Assembly: GCA_018223435.1 (NCBI GenBank)
Contig: JAGTTO010000001.1
Span: forward strand, 1 to 64,000
Direction of reading: 5' to 3'
From: Lachnospiraceae bacterium Marseille-Q4251
GTDB taxonomy: Bacteria > Bacillota > Clostridia > Lachnospirales > Lachnospiraceae
Length of the DNA stretch: 64,000 nt
Shown here: positions 53,504 to 62,629 of the stretch, piece by piece
How positions within the stretch are numbered: the first letter of the stretch is position 1
How the letters are laid out: each line of letters opens with the position of its first letter
Made by a program: the position numbers and the translations under genes
Notes under the pieces: model-generated
Databases searched by the model: none
What the model was told of the DNA's origin: nothing
Seen by the model: the letters and a program-made list of their open reading frames with translations, nothing else

Positions 53504-55570
53504 TCAGATTTTTTTCAATACCAGTACCCCATACGGTGGAATTGTAATCTCACCGGAAAGTTCTTTTCCAGTCAGAAGATCCACAGCACTCTCTGTCAGA
53601 GAGGCCGGCATGGGAACCGGTTTATAATTGAGAAGAAAATAGAACTTCTCCTCTCCTGCTCCCCGGATCGTCAGTTCCACCTCCGGCGGAAGATTCAGCC
53701 ACCAAGCGTCTTCAAAGACGGCCGGCATTTTTAAGAGAAGTTTTTCTGCGGTATCCCCGGAGAATGCGCTTCCCAGGTAATAAACCGTACCTTTTCCATA
53801 AGAATGGCTCACTAGAGCGGCGGCTTTTTTGTACCAGGTTCCGGTGTAGAAAGCCAGAGTTTCCGCCTCCTCAGGAATCAGGATCTCGTGAAGGGAATGA
53901 ACGGCTGTGATGCTATGATCCTCCTTCCACTCCATAGAACCGGCATTTACATCGTCCGGTCCCAATACCGTATATTCTTCCACATAGCAGCCTGCAAGCT
54001 TTCTGAGAAGCCCTGGTGCGGTCTGGCGGACGATGTGGCCATGTTCATCCTTACAGCCTGTTCTGGCGCCGAGGATCAGCGTTTTTCCTTCGGAAACGGT
54101 CTGCTCCAGAAGGGCAGCCTGTTTTTCTGTCAGTACGGCGTCATGGGGCGCAATGAGCAGATCATAGGGGGCCAGATTTTCCATCGTGCTCTCGGGACGG
54201 AAATCCACAAAATCAAAGGGAATATGATTTCTCTGAAGAGTCTTAAACCAGGCATCCAGGCTCAGATCATTTAACGGTTTCAGGAAGATATCATTTTCTG
54301 CATCCCAGTTGTTCCTGTAATCCTGGAGAATCGCCACACGGCTGAGGCAGGGCTTACCGGCCACGTCATGGATCTTCGCAAAATCCTGAATCGTCTCCCG
54401 GGCCTCTTTCACCCGGCGATTTTCCCGGCTGTCCTGATCAAAAAGGCCGGTCCAGTAAATTTCTGTGCCTACATCGCTGGTACGGAAACGGAAATAATGG
54501 ACGAAATCAGCGCCGTGAGCGATGGACTGGAAGGACCAGAGCCTTAACTGTCCCGGTTTTGGAGCCGGCTGCAGCAATCTGGTATTCCAGCCGCCGCCTC
54601 CGGACTGCTGTTCCATAATACCAAAGCAGGGAGAAATACTCCGTACCCGAGCCAGATTAAAGGAGGTATTTCGATCGTTAAAAGCTCCTTCTTTTCTGGG
54701 ATCGGTGCCGATAGCAAAGCCAAAATTCGGATAGCTGTCGTAAGTGATAAAATCCAGGATTCCTGTCTCAATGAGCTTCTGGTAATCCAGATGAGGGAAA
54801 ATGCCGTTGGTTGTAATAAAAATCTTGTCGTCGATGTATTTCCGGATGATATCGGCCTGACGCTTCATATACTGAATGGCAATATGTGAGACAAAATCCT
54901 TGCTCTCCAGTACCACATGAGGATTGCTGGAATTGCAGATCGTGAGACCGGGAAGTGCCGTGTCATCGAAGGAAAGGCAGGACTGGTTCCAGAAATCTCC
55001 TCCAATCACCTGATTGTATTCCTCAATTGACCGGTATTTCTGCTGGAGATATTCCCGGAATGCCGCGTGATCTGCCGGAGAATAATAGGTAGAAATCTCG
55101 CAGTTGATCTCGTTGTCCAGCTGCCAGCCGATGATGGCCGGATGACTGCCAAAATGGGAAGCCATGGCTTCGATAAGCCGGTCGCATTTTTCCAGGTAGA
55201 CCGGACTTGTCATATTGTGGTGCTGTCGCATGCCGTGGCGGTAGGGATTGCCCTCTATGGTGGTGTTCAGCGTTTCCGGGTAACGTCTGGAAAGCCAGGC
55301 CGGAGGCGTACAAGTGGGGGTACAGAAAATAATCTTGACTCCTGCTTCCTTTGCCTCATCCAGGAAACGGTCAAAGAGAGCAAAATCATAAACACCCTCC
55401 CGGGGCTCAAAGAAATTCCAGGCAAACTCTCCCACTCGGGCAGTTTCCAGGCCAAGCTCTTTCATGAGCTGGAGATCTTTTTTCCAGTAGGTTTCTCCCC
55501 AGTGCTCCGGATAATAGCACACGCCGGCAGCGATATGGTCCATTTTTAAAGGATAGGTATGTTCTTTCAT
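53504..55570 (-). CDS. Beta-galactosidase, glycoside hydrolase family 42
   Basis: The 688-residue protein has the GH42 order: catalytic barrel with acid/base Glu154 in WQLDNEINC and nucleophile Glu320 in FGIMEQQSGGGGWN, the cysteine cluster CTPTCTPPAW, a trimerisation domain, and a short C-terminal beta domain. The enzyme removes terminal beta-galactose from short oligosaccharides; no signal peptide is present. AAAGGAGGAG precedes the ATG. It lies 14 bases after the aldo/keto reductase gene and shares its transcript. Confidence 0.94.
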   Translation of the reverse strand: MKEHTYPLKMDHIAAGVCYYPEHWGETYWKKDLQLMKELGLETARVGEFAWNFFEPREGVYDFALFDRFLDEAKEAGVKIIFCTPTCTPPAWLSRRYPETLNTTIEGNPYRHGMRQHHNMTSPVYLEKCDRLIEAMASHFGSHPAIIGWQLDNEINCEISTYYSPADHAAFREYLQQKYRSIEEYNQVIGGDFWNQSCLSFDDTALPGLTICNSSNPHVVLESKDFVSHIAIQYMKRQADIIRKYIDDKIFITTNGIFPHLDYQKLIETGILDFITYDSYPNFGFAIGTDPRKEGAFNDRNTSFNLARVRSISPCFGIMEQQSGGGGWNTRLLQPAPKPGQLRLWSFQSIAHGADFVHYFRFRTSDVGTEIYWTGLFDQDSRENRRVKEARETIQDFAKIHDVAGKPCLSRVAILQDYRNNWDAENDIFLKPLNDLSLDAWFKTLQRNHIPFDFVDFRPESTMENLAPYDLLIAPHDAVLTEKQAALLEQTVSEGKTLILGARTGCKDEHGHIVRQTAPGLLRKLAGCYVEEYTVLGPDDVNAGSMEWKEDHSITAVHSLHEILIPEEAETLAFYTGTWYKKAAALVSHSYGKGTVYYLGSAFSGDTAEKLLLKMPAVFEDAWWLNLPPEVELTIRGAGEEKFYFLLNYKPVPMPASLTESAVDLLTGKELSGEITIPPYGVLVLKKI

Positions 55571-55584
55571 AAAAACTCCTCCTT

Positions 55585-56592
55585 TTATGCCTGTTCTCTG
55601 CTGATCTCGTCGATCTTCTTAAGCTCTTCTTCCGTAAAATCAAGATGCTCCACGATGGAGATATTTTCTTCGATCTGTTCCGGTCGGGACGCACCGATGA
55701 GAACAGAAGCTACTTCATCGTCCTTCAGAATCCAGGAAAGGGCCATCTGTGCCAGGGTCTGGCCTCTCTCAGCCGCCAGTTTGTTGAGTTCATCGATCTG
55801 GTGCAGGCGTTCCGGTGTCAGGGCTGAGGCCTTCAGGAAACGATGATCCCTTGCGATACGGCTGTCTTCCGGGATTCCATGGAGATATTTGTCGGTGAGA
55901 AGTCCCTGAGCCAGCGGGCTGAAGGCGATGATTCCCATGCCGATCTCCTTACAGCAATTTTTGACACCATCCTCCTCGATGGTTCGGTCAAAAATAGAAT
56001 ACCGGCGCTGATTAACGATGAGCGGGCAATGAAGCTCCTTCATGATGGCGGATGCCTTTCTCGTGTACTCTTCGTTGTAATTGGAAATACCGGCATACAA
56101 GGCTTTACCGCTGTGAACGATGGAGGCCAGCGCTTCCATGGTCTCCTCCAGAGGAGTTTCCGGATCCATGCGGTGATGATAGAAAATATCCACATAATCC
56201 AGTTGAAGTCGTTTAAGACTCTGATCGATGCTGGCAGTCAGATATTTTTTGCTGCCCCAGTCACCGTAAGGGCCGGGCCACATATCGTATCCGGCTTTTG
56301 AAGTGACAATAAGTTCATCACGGTAAGGGCGGAAATCTTCGCTCAGAATCCGGCCTGTATTTTCCTCTGCGCTGCCGTATACAGGGCCGTAATTGTTGGC
56401 CAGGTCAAACTGGGTGATACCGAGATCGAAAGCCTTCTTGCACATGGCTTTCATGTTGTCATAGTTGTCCTTGCTTCCAAAATTGTGCCAGAAACCAAGA
56501 GAAACTGCCGGAAATTTGAGACCGCTTTTTCCAACCCGGTTGTATACCATTTTTTCATAACGTTTGTCGCTGGCTAAATAAAGATCTCCCAT
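55585..56592 (-). CDS. Aldo/keto reductase (YghZ/AKR14-like)
   Basis: The 335-residue NADPH-dependent reductase has the Asp in FDLANNYGPVYG (catalytic Tyr in NNYG), Lys in VTSKAGYDMWPGPYG and His in IFYHHRMDPETP, plus the C-terminal SVLIGASRPEQIEEN cofactor motif. The WPGPYGDWGSKKYL stretch is characteristic of the YghZ (glyceraldehyde-3-phosphate reductase) group. It is the first gene of an operon with the GH42 gene, which suggests sugar metabolism. The ATG at 56592 follows AAGGAG. Confidence 0.9.
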   Translation of the reverse strand: MGDLYLASDKRYEKMVYNRVGKSGLKFPAVSLGFWHNFGSKDNYDNMKAMCKKAFDLGITQFDLANNYGPVYGSAEENTGRILSEDFRPYRDELIVTSKAGYDMWPGPYGDWGSKKYLTASIDQSLKRLQLDYVDIFYHHRMDPETPLEETMEALASIVHSGKALYAGISNYNEEYTRKASAIMKELHCPLIVNQRRYSIFDRTIEEDGVKNCCKEIGMGIIAFSPLAQGLLTDKYLHGIPEDSRIARDHRFLKASALTPERLHQIDELNKLAAERGQTLAQMALSWILKDDEVASVLIGASRPEQIEENISIVEHLDFTEEELKKIDEISREQA

Positions 56593-56637
56593 AATGAAAT
56601 ACTCCTTTTCTCCTGTTAAAATTAAAATGCTGTCTGC

Positions 56638-56646
56638 ATTATACCA
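56638..56646 (-). promoter_or_regulatory. Extended -10 promoter of the reductase/GH42 operon
   Basis: On the minus strand TGGTATAAT, about 45 bases before the start; the -35 region is a T tract shared with the upstream terminator. Confidence 0.45.
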
Positions 56647-56659
56647 TTTTTTTCTCACG

Positions 56660-56699
56660 AAAAAAACAGCTTTTCAAAATTCTTTTTTTGAAAAGCTGT
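56660..56699 (-). terminator. Rho-independent terminator after the cell-wall-binding gene
   Basis: ACAGCTTTTCA pairs with TGAAAAGCTGT; on the minus strand a run of T follows. Confidence 0.85.
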
Positions 56700-56704
56700 C
56701 TGTA

Positions 56705-57997
56705 TCAGGAATTGCCGCTCTTTTTTTGAATTTCACTTAAAGTATAATGATAAATCTTCAGGTAGGTGGCCGTCGTATAATGGCAACCGTCCAGAGTCTC
56801 ATAACCGGAAGACTCCAAGTAACTGTAGGTATCAATGTAACAGTCCGGGAAAGCCGATTTGAGAAGACTGTTAAAAATAGTTACCAGTTTTGTGGTCTTG
56901 TTTCGCTGGACAAGACTCGGGTATTTGACATCGTCCACCGGATTAACGGCCATTACATAGAAATGAGCCTTCGGGTAAGTATTTATCAATTCCTGGTAAA
57001 TCTGAATGTATTTGGAAATATTCCCCAGATCATTTACTCCAAAATTTAAAATCACATCAGACTGGGGGTAGACCAGCAAAAGCTTTTTTAACTCGAGGAT
57101 TCCTTCGTTTACAAACCAGTTATATCCTCGGCCATATTTATAGACATAACTGGTTTCAGAAGAGCCAACTGCTTTTTTCAGCTGCATTGTGCGTGAATCT
57201 CCGCAAAAAATTTTATGGCGGGATTCTATTTGCTTCTCTGCCACCCGTTTTCCATTCGGGCCAAGATAGTTTCCGTCAATCGAACGATTGGCGACTCTCA
57301 CTCCATTAACGAAAAAGTAATACCAGCTTCCATTGATTTCCGTCCATCCGGTAGCTGCAGAACCGTCCTGTGTGAAATAATAGACCTTTTTTGAAAGACA
57401 CTTCCAGCCCGTTGCCATGGTTCCGTTTTCACGGAAAAAGTAAATTTTTCCATTGATTACTCGAAGACCTTTGACCATAGAACCGAAAGAATTGAAATAA
57501 TAAGTATATTTCTTATATTTCACAAAACCGGTTGCACGGGTACCATCTTCCTGAACATACCACCTCTGAGAGCCATTTGTAACCCAGAGGTTCGAAGCCA
57601 ATGTGCCGTCTTTCTTCAGATAATACCATTTTTTCTGCCAGGCAAGCCAGCCGGTTTTCCGGTAACCATTCTTATCAAAATAATAAATTTGATTCTTGAT
57701 TTTAGCCCAACCGTTCTTCAGATAATCTCCGGATGTCAGTTGAAACATGGCTCCCTGAGAAGTTTCTATAAAAGAGCCCTCCTGATTTGGTGCAGAACGC
57801 ATAAGCAGAATCAGGCTGCTGTTAGTCGCTGATTTCATGGTGTTTATGAGATTCTGATAGGCTGAGGTGGTGTCCAGGGACTGATCCTTTGCCGTTTCCG
57901 TCGTCTCTGCAGCGCGGGAATAATTTCCCAAAGGCACAGCAGAAAACAGGGAACACGCAAGTAAAAAAGAAAGGATCTTCTTATTCGGTATATGCAT
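56705..57997 (-). CDS. Secreted cell-wall-binding repeat protein with SGNH-like domain
   Basis: The 430-residue protein has a signal peptide (about 1-30), a short spacer, then about seven choline-binding-type repeats (roughly 92-250) with patterns such as GWAKIKNQIYYFDKNG, GWLAWQKKWYYLKKDG and GWTEINGSWYYFFVNG, and a C-terminal SGNH-like part with FCGDSRTMQL, LNFGVNDLGN and DGCHYTTATY. It is probably attached to wall polymers and may de-esterify glycans. The gene has its own promoter and terminator. Confidence 0.85.
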   Translation of the reverse strand: MHIPNKKILSFLLACSLFSAVPLGNYSRAAETTETAKDQSLDTTSAYQNLINTMKSATNSSLILLMRSAPNQEGSFIETSQGAMFQLTSGDYLKNGWAKIKNQIYYFDKNGYRKTGWLAWQKKWYYLKKDGTLASNLWVTNGSQRWYVQEDGTRATGFVKYKKYTYYFNSFGSMVKGLRVINGKIYFFRENGTMATGWKCLSKKVYYFTQDGSAATGWTEINGSWYYFFVNGVRVANRSIDGNYLGPNGKRVAEKQIESRHKIFCGDSRTMQLKKAVGSSETSYVYKYGRGYNWFVNEGILELKKLLLVYPQSDVILNFGVNDLGNISKYIQIYQELINTYPKAHFYVMAVNPVDDVKYPSLVQRNKTTKLVTIFNSLLKSAFPDCYIDTYSYLESSGYETLDGCHYTTATYLKIYHYTLSEIQKKSGNS

Positions 57998-58057
57998 GAA
58001 ATTCCTCCATAAACGATAACAGATTCTTCTTAAAAATGTAAAGTTAACATAATATTT

Positions 58058-58086
58058 ATCATACTATATCGGAGGATTTTTTTCAA
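58058..58086 (-). promoter_or_regulatory. Promoter of the cell-wall-binding gene
   Basis: On the minus strand TTGAAA (58081-58086), 17 bases, TATGAT (58058-58063), about 60 bases before the start codon. Confidence 0.65.
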
Positions 58087-58112
58087 GGCAATTTCCATTT
58101 TTTTGAAAAAAC

Positions 58113-58550
58113 TCATACAGAGATCTTGACAACCATTTTCCGATAAGTATTCTTTTTCTCCGTATGACAGCAGGGTTTGTGGCCGTCTTCCGGATAAACC
58201 AGATAGAAAGTACCGGCAGGAACCTCCATGAGACTGCCCTTTCCCTGCCAGAACTGGATGTCTTTTTCTGCATTGTAGGGAAAGGTTTCCGTAAGGTCGT
58301 GAATGTTGGCATACTCCATCATCTCCTTGCCTTCCAGAATCCACTGAAGGTCAAGAAAATTTTTATGAGATTCAAATTCTGCGCCTTCCAGCGCTCTCGT
58401 CTCCCCCTCCTGAATCATAATCCTGCCGCCGGGATAAGGATAGGTTCCCACCGGCTTTTCTGCAGCCGTCCGGGCAAAATTAAGGATCACATCCAGATGT
58501 GGGATCAGGGATTTGTAAAGTTCCAGGTTCGATGTTTTATCAATGATCAT
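58113..58550 (-). CDS. YhcH/YjgK/YiaL family protein
   Basis: The 145-residue cupin-like protein matches the YhcH/YjgK/YiaL (DUF386) family, also called beta-galactosidase subunit beta, linked with handling of sialic acids or other sugars. Seen are ESHKNFLDLQWILEGKE (metal His), LTETFPYNAEKDIQFWQG and TFYLVYPEDGHKPCCH. The ATG at 58550 follows GAGGTG. Confidence 0.88.
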   Translation of the reverse strand: MIIDKTSNLELYKSLIPHLDVILNFARTAAEKPVGTYPYPGGRIMIQEGETRALEGAEFESHKNFLDLQWILEGKEMMEYANIHDLTETFPYNAEKDIQFWQGKGSLMEVPAGTFYLVYPEDGHKPCCHTEKKNTYRKMVVKISV

Positions 58551-58578
58551 AGTTGTCACCTCGAAAGTATAATTTGGT

Positions 58579-58902
58579 TCAGTATACTCTGTATCCATCA
58601 TTTTTTATTTTATCAGAATAGCGTTCGCTTTTTATCTGTTTCAGGGCTTCATCACACAGAGTCTCGAGATCCCCGCGATTTTTAGTCTGTTTAATTTCTA
58701 AAACGGCAGCTTTTCTGCGTTTTGAGTCTTTGATTAGAATATCCGATCGGCCTAATCCATTCTCGTAATTTGCTTCTATTTTATACCGGTCTTTTGACAT
58801 TAAGCCGGCCAGGAAAGCATGATAAAAACTTTCTGCATAGTCATGATAGCTTATTGTGTTGAACAGAAGATCAGAAATAATTGTCGTTAAGGAAGCTCCC
58901 AT
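58579..58902 (-). pseudogene. Fragment of a PD-(D/E)XK nuclease-domain protein
   Basis: The 107-codon frame resembles the C-terminal nuclease domain of the common Lachnospiraceae AAA-ATPase/PD-(D/E)XK proteins: SYHDYAESFYHAFLAGLM, NGLGRSDILIKD (Asp) and AAVLEIKQTK (Glu-x-Lys). The AAA part is missing upstream and the end stops at KNDGYRVY, short of the usual final strands. It looks like a decayed remnant; no ribosome binding site is convincing. Confidence 0.65.
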
Positions 58903-58993
58903 TGAGCAAATAACTTCTTTTTATTTTTCTTCATAACTCACACCTCCTGACTATGATTATAGCACACTTATATATAGCTGAGAACCCTGGAAG

Positions 58994-59032
58994 CAAAAAA
59001 GCATGCACCAATAATAACTTGATGCATGCTTT
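58994..59032 (-). terminator. Terminator of the rplU-rsfS gene cluster
   Basis: GCATGCA pairs with TGCATGC; on the minus strand the stem is followed by TTTTTTG. It is the first clear terminator after rsfS. Confidence 0.8.
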
Positions 59033-59056
59033 TAAAAATCCAAAATTTAATTCTCT

Positions 59057-59416
59057 TTACAGCTCTTCCACCGCAACGTCCTTGCCGTCTCTCCAGATTC
59101 TGGCGAGGTCATAAAATCTGCGGTTTTCCTGGTCAAAGATGTGGATGACTACATCTCTGTAATCCATGAGAATCCAGTTTGCCGTCGTGTAACCCTCTAC
59201 CTGTTTGGCAGAGAGACTGAGTTTTTTGCCGAGAGTCTCTTCTACGTTGTCGGCCATGGCCTGGACTTGATTGCGGTTCATGCCGCCGGCGATGACAAAG
59301 TAGTCAGCTAGGCTGGAAACTTCGGAGATGTCGATGACTTTGATGTCGTCGGCTTTTTTGTCAGCAAGGGCTTCGCAGGCAAGTTTTGCGATTTCTTTGG
59401 ATGTATATTCGCTCAT
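59057..59416 (-). CDS. rsfS: Ribosomal silencing factor RsfS
   Basis: The 119-residue protein has the RsfS (Iojap/DUF143) signature: ALADKKADDIKVIDISEVSSLADYFVIAGG, and the C-terminal WILMDYRDVVIHIFDQENRRFYDLARIW. It binds L14 on the large subunit and prevents joining. It overlaps yqeK by four bases and ends the operon. Confidence 0.96.
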   Translation of the reverse strand: MSEYTSKEIAKLACEALADKKADDIKVIDISEVSSLADYFVIAGGMNRNQVQAMADNVEETLGKKLSLSAKQVEGYTTANWILMDYRDVVIHIFDQENRRFYDLARIWRDGKDVAVEEL

Positions 59417-60012
59417 GTGTTGGCTCCTTTTCGTTCATTGTGCAGTTTCTGGTAATATTCGTATGCCTCAGTTGTGGACGGGTCCATCGTGTTGGCACTG
59501 CCGCTCAGATAAAGGATCGTATCTCTGAGGATCCGGTACATGGTCTCATCGAGATCCTGGAAAGCCAGATGGCGGACTTCCGGAAGATTCTTGGCCTTGT
59601 AGCGGCCGGGCTCGATATAGTCGGCGATATAGACGATCTTTTCAAGGGGCGTCATATCCGCCTTGCCCGTGGTATGGTACCGAATGGCATTTAAGATCTC
59701 CAGATCGGTGATCCCGTACTTTTTCTTCGCGATATAGACACCTACTTTGGCATGGAGAAGAGCTTCATTTTCTTCTTCCCATTTTGTAAGGGCAATATCG
59801 TTCTTCTTACAGATCTTGAGCTTCTTCCCGGTGGGAATGCATTTGGCACAGTCGTGAAGAAGGCCGGCCACCTGGGCTTTGACAAGATCTTCTCCGTGAC
59901 ACATGGCAAGGGCTGTGGCTGTGTACATAACACCCTGGGTATGGATGAAACGGTCTCGGGTGAGATATTCTTTCAGCCGGTCCTGCATGCGTAAGATGTT
60001 GTACTCTTCCAT
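59413..60012 (-). CDS. yqeK: YqeK family HD-domain hydrolase
   Basis: The 199-residue protein has the HD motif (H of YTHTQGV-type start region, VAGLLHDCAKCIP with His-Asp) and IRYHTTGKADMTPLEKIVYIADYIEPGR. YqeK proteins hydrolyse diadenosine tetraphosphate. It lies between nadD and rsfS, the conserved Firmicutes order. Confidence 0.93.
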   Translation of the reverse strand: MEEYNILRMQDRLKEYLTRDRFIHTQGVMYTATALAMCHGEDLVKAQVAGLLHDCAKCIPTGKKLKICKKNDIALTKWEEENEALLHAKVGVYIAKKKYGITDLEILNAIRYHTTGKADMTPLEKIVYIADYIEPGRYKAKNLPEVRHLAFQDLDETMYRILRDTILYLSGSANTMDPSTTEAYEYYQKLHNERKGANT

Positions 60013-60035
60013 GTTTCTGCTCTTTTCTGTGAAAA

Positions 60036-60659
60036 CTAATTTCGGCTGTAAATCCGCTGTTCTTCTATATAGGAAATGACAGGGTTCGGAACATAATAGC
60101 GCAGCGAATGACCGCTGGCAATCCAGGAACGCAAAGTCTCAGAGGAAATATCAATATTCGGTGTGTCCAGTTTCTCAATCCTGGCGCCTAAAATTTCTTT
60201 CAGGTGAAGAATCTGAGCATCCAGTTTTTCCTCGGAAACATGGTCCCGGACAGCCACCACCAGAGTGGCCAGGCGGCAGATTTCCTCCGGCCCTTTCCAG
60301 TGCTCGAACTGAAACAGGGAATCGGCTCCCATAATAAAATAATAATCCGTGTCCGGATTTTCAGCCGTCAGCCGTCTGAGGGTCTCTTCTGTGTAAGTAT
60401 AACCCTGATCATGGGTTTCAGCCAGCGAAAGTTCAAAATGCGGGTTGTCCTCAATCGCCAGCCGGACCATCTCCACTCGCTGCATTGTGGTGGCTCTGCC
60501 AGGCCGGTGAGGCTTGTGAGGCGGATTGCCACTGGGCATGAAAAGAATGGAGTCCAGACCCAGCTGAAGACAGGCGTTTTCACCGAGGATCAGATGACCG
60601 ATATGGATCGGATCAAAGGTGCCGCCCATGATTCCTTTTTTCTTGCACTTCCCTACCAT
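60036..60659 (-). CDS. nadD: Nicotinate-nucleotide adenylyltransferase
   Basis: The 207-residue enzyme makes deamido-NAD from NaMN and ATP. Motifs: GIMGGTFDPIHIGHL (nucleotide-binding, HxGH), FMPSGNPPHK, and DISSETLRSWIASGHSLRYYVP (ISSxxxR). Start at 60659 after AGGAGTG. Confidence 0.96.
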   Translation of the reverse strand: MVGKCKKKGIMGGTFDPIHIGHLILGENACLQLGLDSILFMPSGNPPHKPHRPGRATTMQRVEMVRLAIEDNPHFELSLAETHDQGYTYTEETLRRLTAENPDTDYYFIMGADSLFQFEHWKGPEEICRLATLVVAVRDHVSEEKLDAQILHLKEILGARIEKLDTPNIDISSETLRSWIASGHSLRYYVPNPVISYIEEQRIYSRN

Positions 60660-60675
60660 TTCTCTGTCACTCCTT

Positions 60676-60966
60676 TTACGGGAGAATGATTTTCTTTTTC
60701 TCTTTTTTGCCTTCCCGGTACAGGACGATCTTTTTGCCGATGACCTGAACCACCTGGGAACGTGTGCGCTCTGCCACAACAGCCGCGATCTCTTTCGGAT
60801 CGTCCAGGCAGTTCTGGAGAACACTGATCTTGATGAGCTCCCGGGCTTCCAGGGCCTCATCGATGGCTTTGGTGTTTTCCGGGGTCAGGCTGCTTTTTCC
60901 GATCTGGAAGATCGGATCCATAGTCATGGCCAGACCCTTTAAATAAGCACGCTGTTTGCTTGTCAT
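60676..60966 (-). CDS. yhbY: YhbY family CRM-domain RNA-binding protein
   Basis: The 96-residue protein consists of one CRM domain: LTSKQRAYLKG-like start, PIFQIGKSSLTPENTKAIDEALEARELIKISVLQN, and QVIGKKIVLYREGKK. It binds ribosomal precursor RNA. Start at 60966 (AGGAGAAAAATTT precedes). It lies 13 bases after obgE. Confidence 0.94.
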   Translation of the reverse strand: MTSKQRAYLKGLAMTMDPIFQIGKSSLTPENTKAIDEALEARELIKISVLQNCLDDPKEIAAVVAERTRSQVVQVIGKKIVLYREGKKEKKKIILP

Positions 60967-60979
60967 ATAAATTTTTCTC

Positions 60980-62269
60980 CTACTCTTTATAATAATCAAA
61001 CTGGAGACCATACATGCGGACCGTATCGCCATCCTGGATACCGGCAGCCTCTAGATCTTTCAGAATACCGGTGTTTTTCAGGAAGTTCTGGAAGAACAGG
61101 AAGCCTTTCTCGGAATCCAGGTTTGTGTAACCCAGCATTTTCTCAATCTTGGGGCCTTCCACCACAAAGGTGTGCTCATCCAGCTGTTCCACAGTGTAGG
61201 AAAGATTGTCATTGCTGTTGTAGTCGCCGGGGAAATACTCCTGCTCGAAGACAACGGGCTCCTGGGGAAGCTCTTTTAAAACCTCCCAGATGTAAGAGAG
61301 AAGCTCTTTTACACCTTTGCCGCTGACTGCGGAGATGGGAAATACTTTGATGCCCTGGGGCTCAAACTCAGCGCGGATCTTTTCTACGGGATCCTCGTCC
61401 TCGGAATAGATCACGTCTGTCTTGTTGGCAGCGATGATCTGCGGACGGGAAGCCAGCTCCTCGTTGTAATTTTTCAGTTCCTCGTTAATTTTATAAATAT
61501 CATCAATGGGGTCGCGGCCTTCTGTAGAAGCGGCATCTACCACATGAAGAAGGATCTTGGTACGCTCGACATGACGAAGGAACTCGTGGCCGAGTCCGAC
61601 GCCCTCAGAAGCGCCCTCAATGAGTCCGGGGATATCAGCCATGATAAAGCTGCTTCCGTCACCCAGATCTACGACACCCTGCATGGGATTCAAGGTTGTA
61701 AAATGATAATTGGCGATCTTCGGCTTTGCGTTGCTCACACGGGAGAGCAAGGTGGATTTTCCGACGTTCGGAAAACCGACAAGCCCTACGTCTGCAATGA
61801 CTTTCAGCTCCAGATTTACCCAGAGCTCCTGGGCAGCCTGACCGGGCTGGGCATATTTGGGAACCTGCATCGTAGCGGTTGCATAGTGCATGTTTCCCTG
61901 GCCTCCGCGGCCTCCTTTTAAGATTACCTGGCGTTTGTTGTCACTGGACATGTCAGCGATGACTTTTCCGGATTCTGCCTCGCGGATGATGGTTCCGGCA
62001 GGGACTTTCAGGATCAGATTTTTTCCATTGGCACCGTGGCAGCGTTTCTTGCCGCCCTGTTCTCCAGGTTCCGCGGTAAATTTTGCACGGTGACGGTATT
62101 CGGACAGATTGGTGAGACCTTCATCCACCTCGAAAATCACATCGCCGCCTTTTCCGCCGTCTCCGCCGTCAGGACCGCCGTTGGGCACGAAAAGCTCCCG
62201 ACGGAAGCTCACATGACCGTCTCCGCCTTTTCCGGAGCGGATAAATATCTTTGCTCTGTCTGCAAACAT
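60980..62269 (-). CDS. obgE: GTPase ObgE/CgtA
   Basis: The 429-residue GTPase has the glycine-rich Obg fold (about 1-158), the G domain with GFPNVGKSTLL, DIPGLIEGASEGVGLG and NKTD, and a C-terminal OCT domain, as in Bacillus Obg. It works in large-subunit maturation and stress control. AAGGAG precedes the ATG at 62269. Confidence 0.97.
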   Translation of the reverse strand: MFADRAKIFIRSGKGGDGHVSFRRELFVPNGGPDGGDGGKGGDVIFEVDEGLTNLSEYRHRAKFTAEPGEQGGKKRCHGANGKNLILKVPAGTIIREAESGKVIADMSSDNKRQVILKGGRGGQGNMHYATATMQVPKYAQPGQAAQELWVNLELKVIADVGLVGFPNVGKSTLLSRVSNAKPKIANYHFTTLNPMQGVVDLGDGSSFIMADIPGLIEGASEGVGLGHEFLRHVERTKILLHVVDAASTEGRDPIDDIYKINEELKNYNEELASRPQIIAANKTDVIYSEDEDPVEKIRAEFEPQGIKVFPISAVSGKGVKELLSYIWEVLKELPQEPVVFEQEYFPGDYNSNDNLSYTVEQLDEHTFVVEGPKIEKMLGYTNLDSEKGFLFFQNFLKNTGILKDLEAAGIQDGDTVRMYGLQFDYYKE

Positions 62270-62295
62270 GAAAATTCTCCTTCTATATAAAATGA

Positions 62296-62324
62296 GGCTC
62301 CAAACCAAGAGATGATTTGAAGCC
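62296..62324 (-). terminator. Possible weak terminator or attenuator before obgE
   Basis: On the minus strand GGCTTCAAA pairs with TTTGGAGCC (one G-T pair), followed by TCATTTT. It lies between rpmA and obgE and could lower transcription into obgE. Confidence 0.4.
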
Positions 62325-62339
62325 CTAAAGTGTCACTCA

Positions 62340-62624
62340 TTATTCGGAAACAGGAACGATAGAAACCTGCTTCTTGTCTCTGCCTTTTCTCTCAAAACGA
62401 ACAACGCCGTCAACCAGAGCGAACAGGGTGTCGTCACCGCCACGTCCAACGTTTACTCCCGGATGAATCTTGGTACCACGCTGTCTGTAAAGGATGTTAC
62501 CAGCTTTTACAAACTGTCCGTCTGCTCTCTTGGCTCCTAATCTCTTGGACTCGGAATCTCTGCCGTTCTTAGTAGAACCAACACCTTTTTTATGAGCGAA
62601 GATCTGAAGGTTCATTTTTAACAT
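62340..62624 (-). CDS. rpmA: Ribosomal protein L27 with cleavable N-terminal extension
   Basis: The 94-residue protein is bL27 ([36 protein letters not shown]). It starts with MLKMNLQIF before AHKKG, the extension found in Firmicutes that is removed by the Prp protease encoded just upstream. The mature N-terminus reaches the peptidyl-transferase centre. Confidence 0.97.
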   Translation of the reverse strand: MLKMNLQIFAHKKGVGSTKNGRDSESKRLGAKRADGQFVKAGNILYRQRGTKIHPGVNVGRGGDDTLFALVDGVVRFERKGRDKKQVSIVPVSE

Positions 62625-62629
62625 AACCG

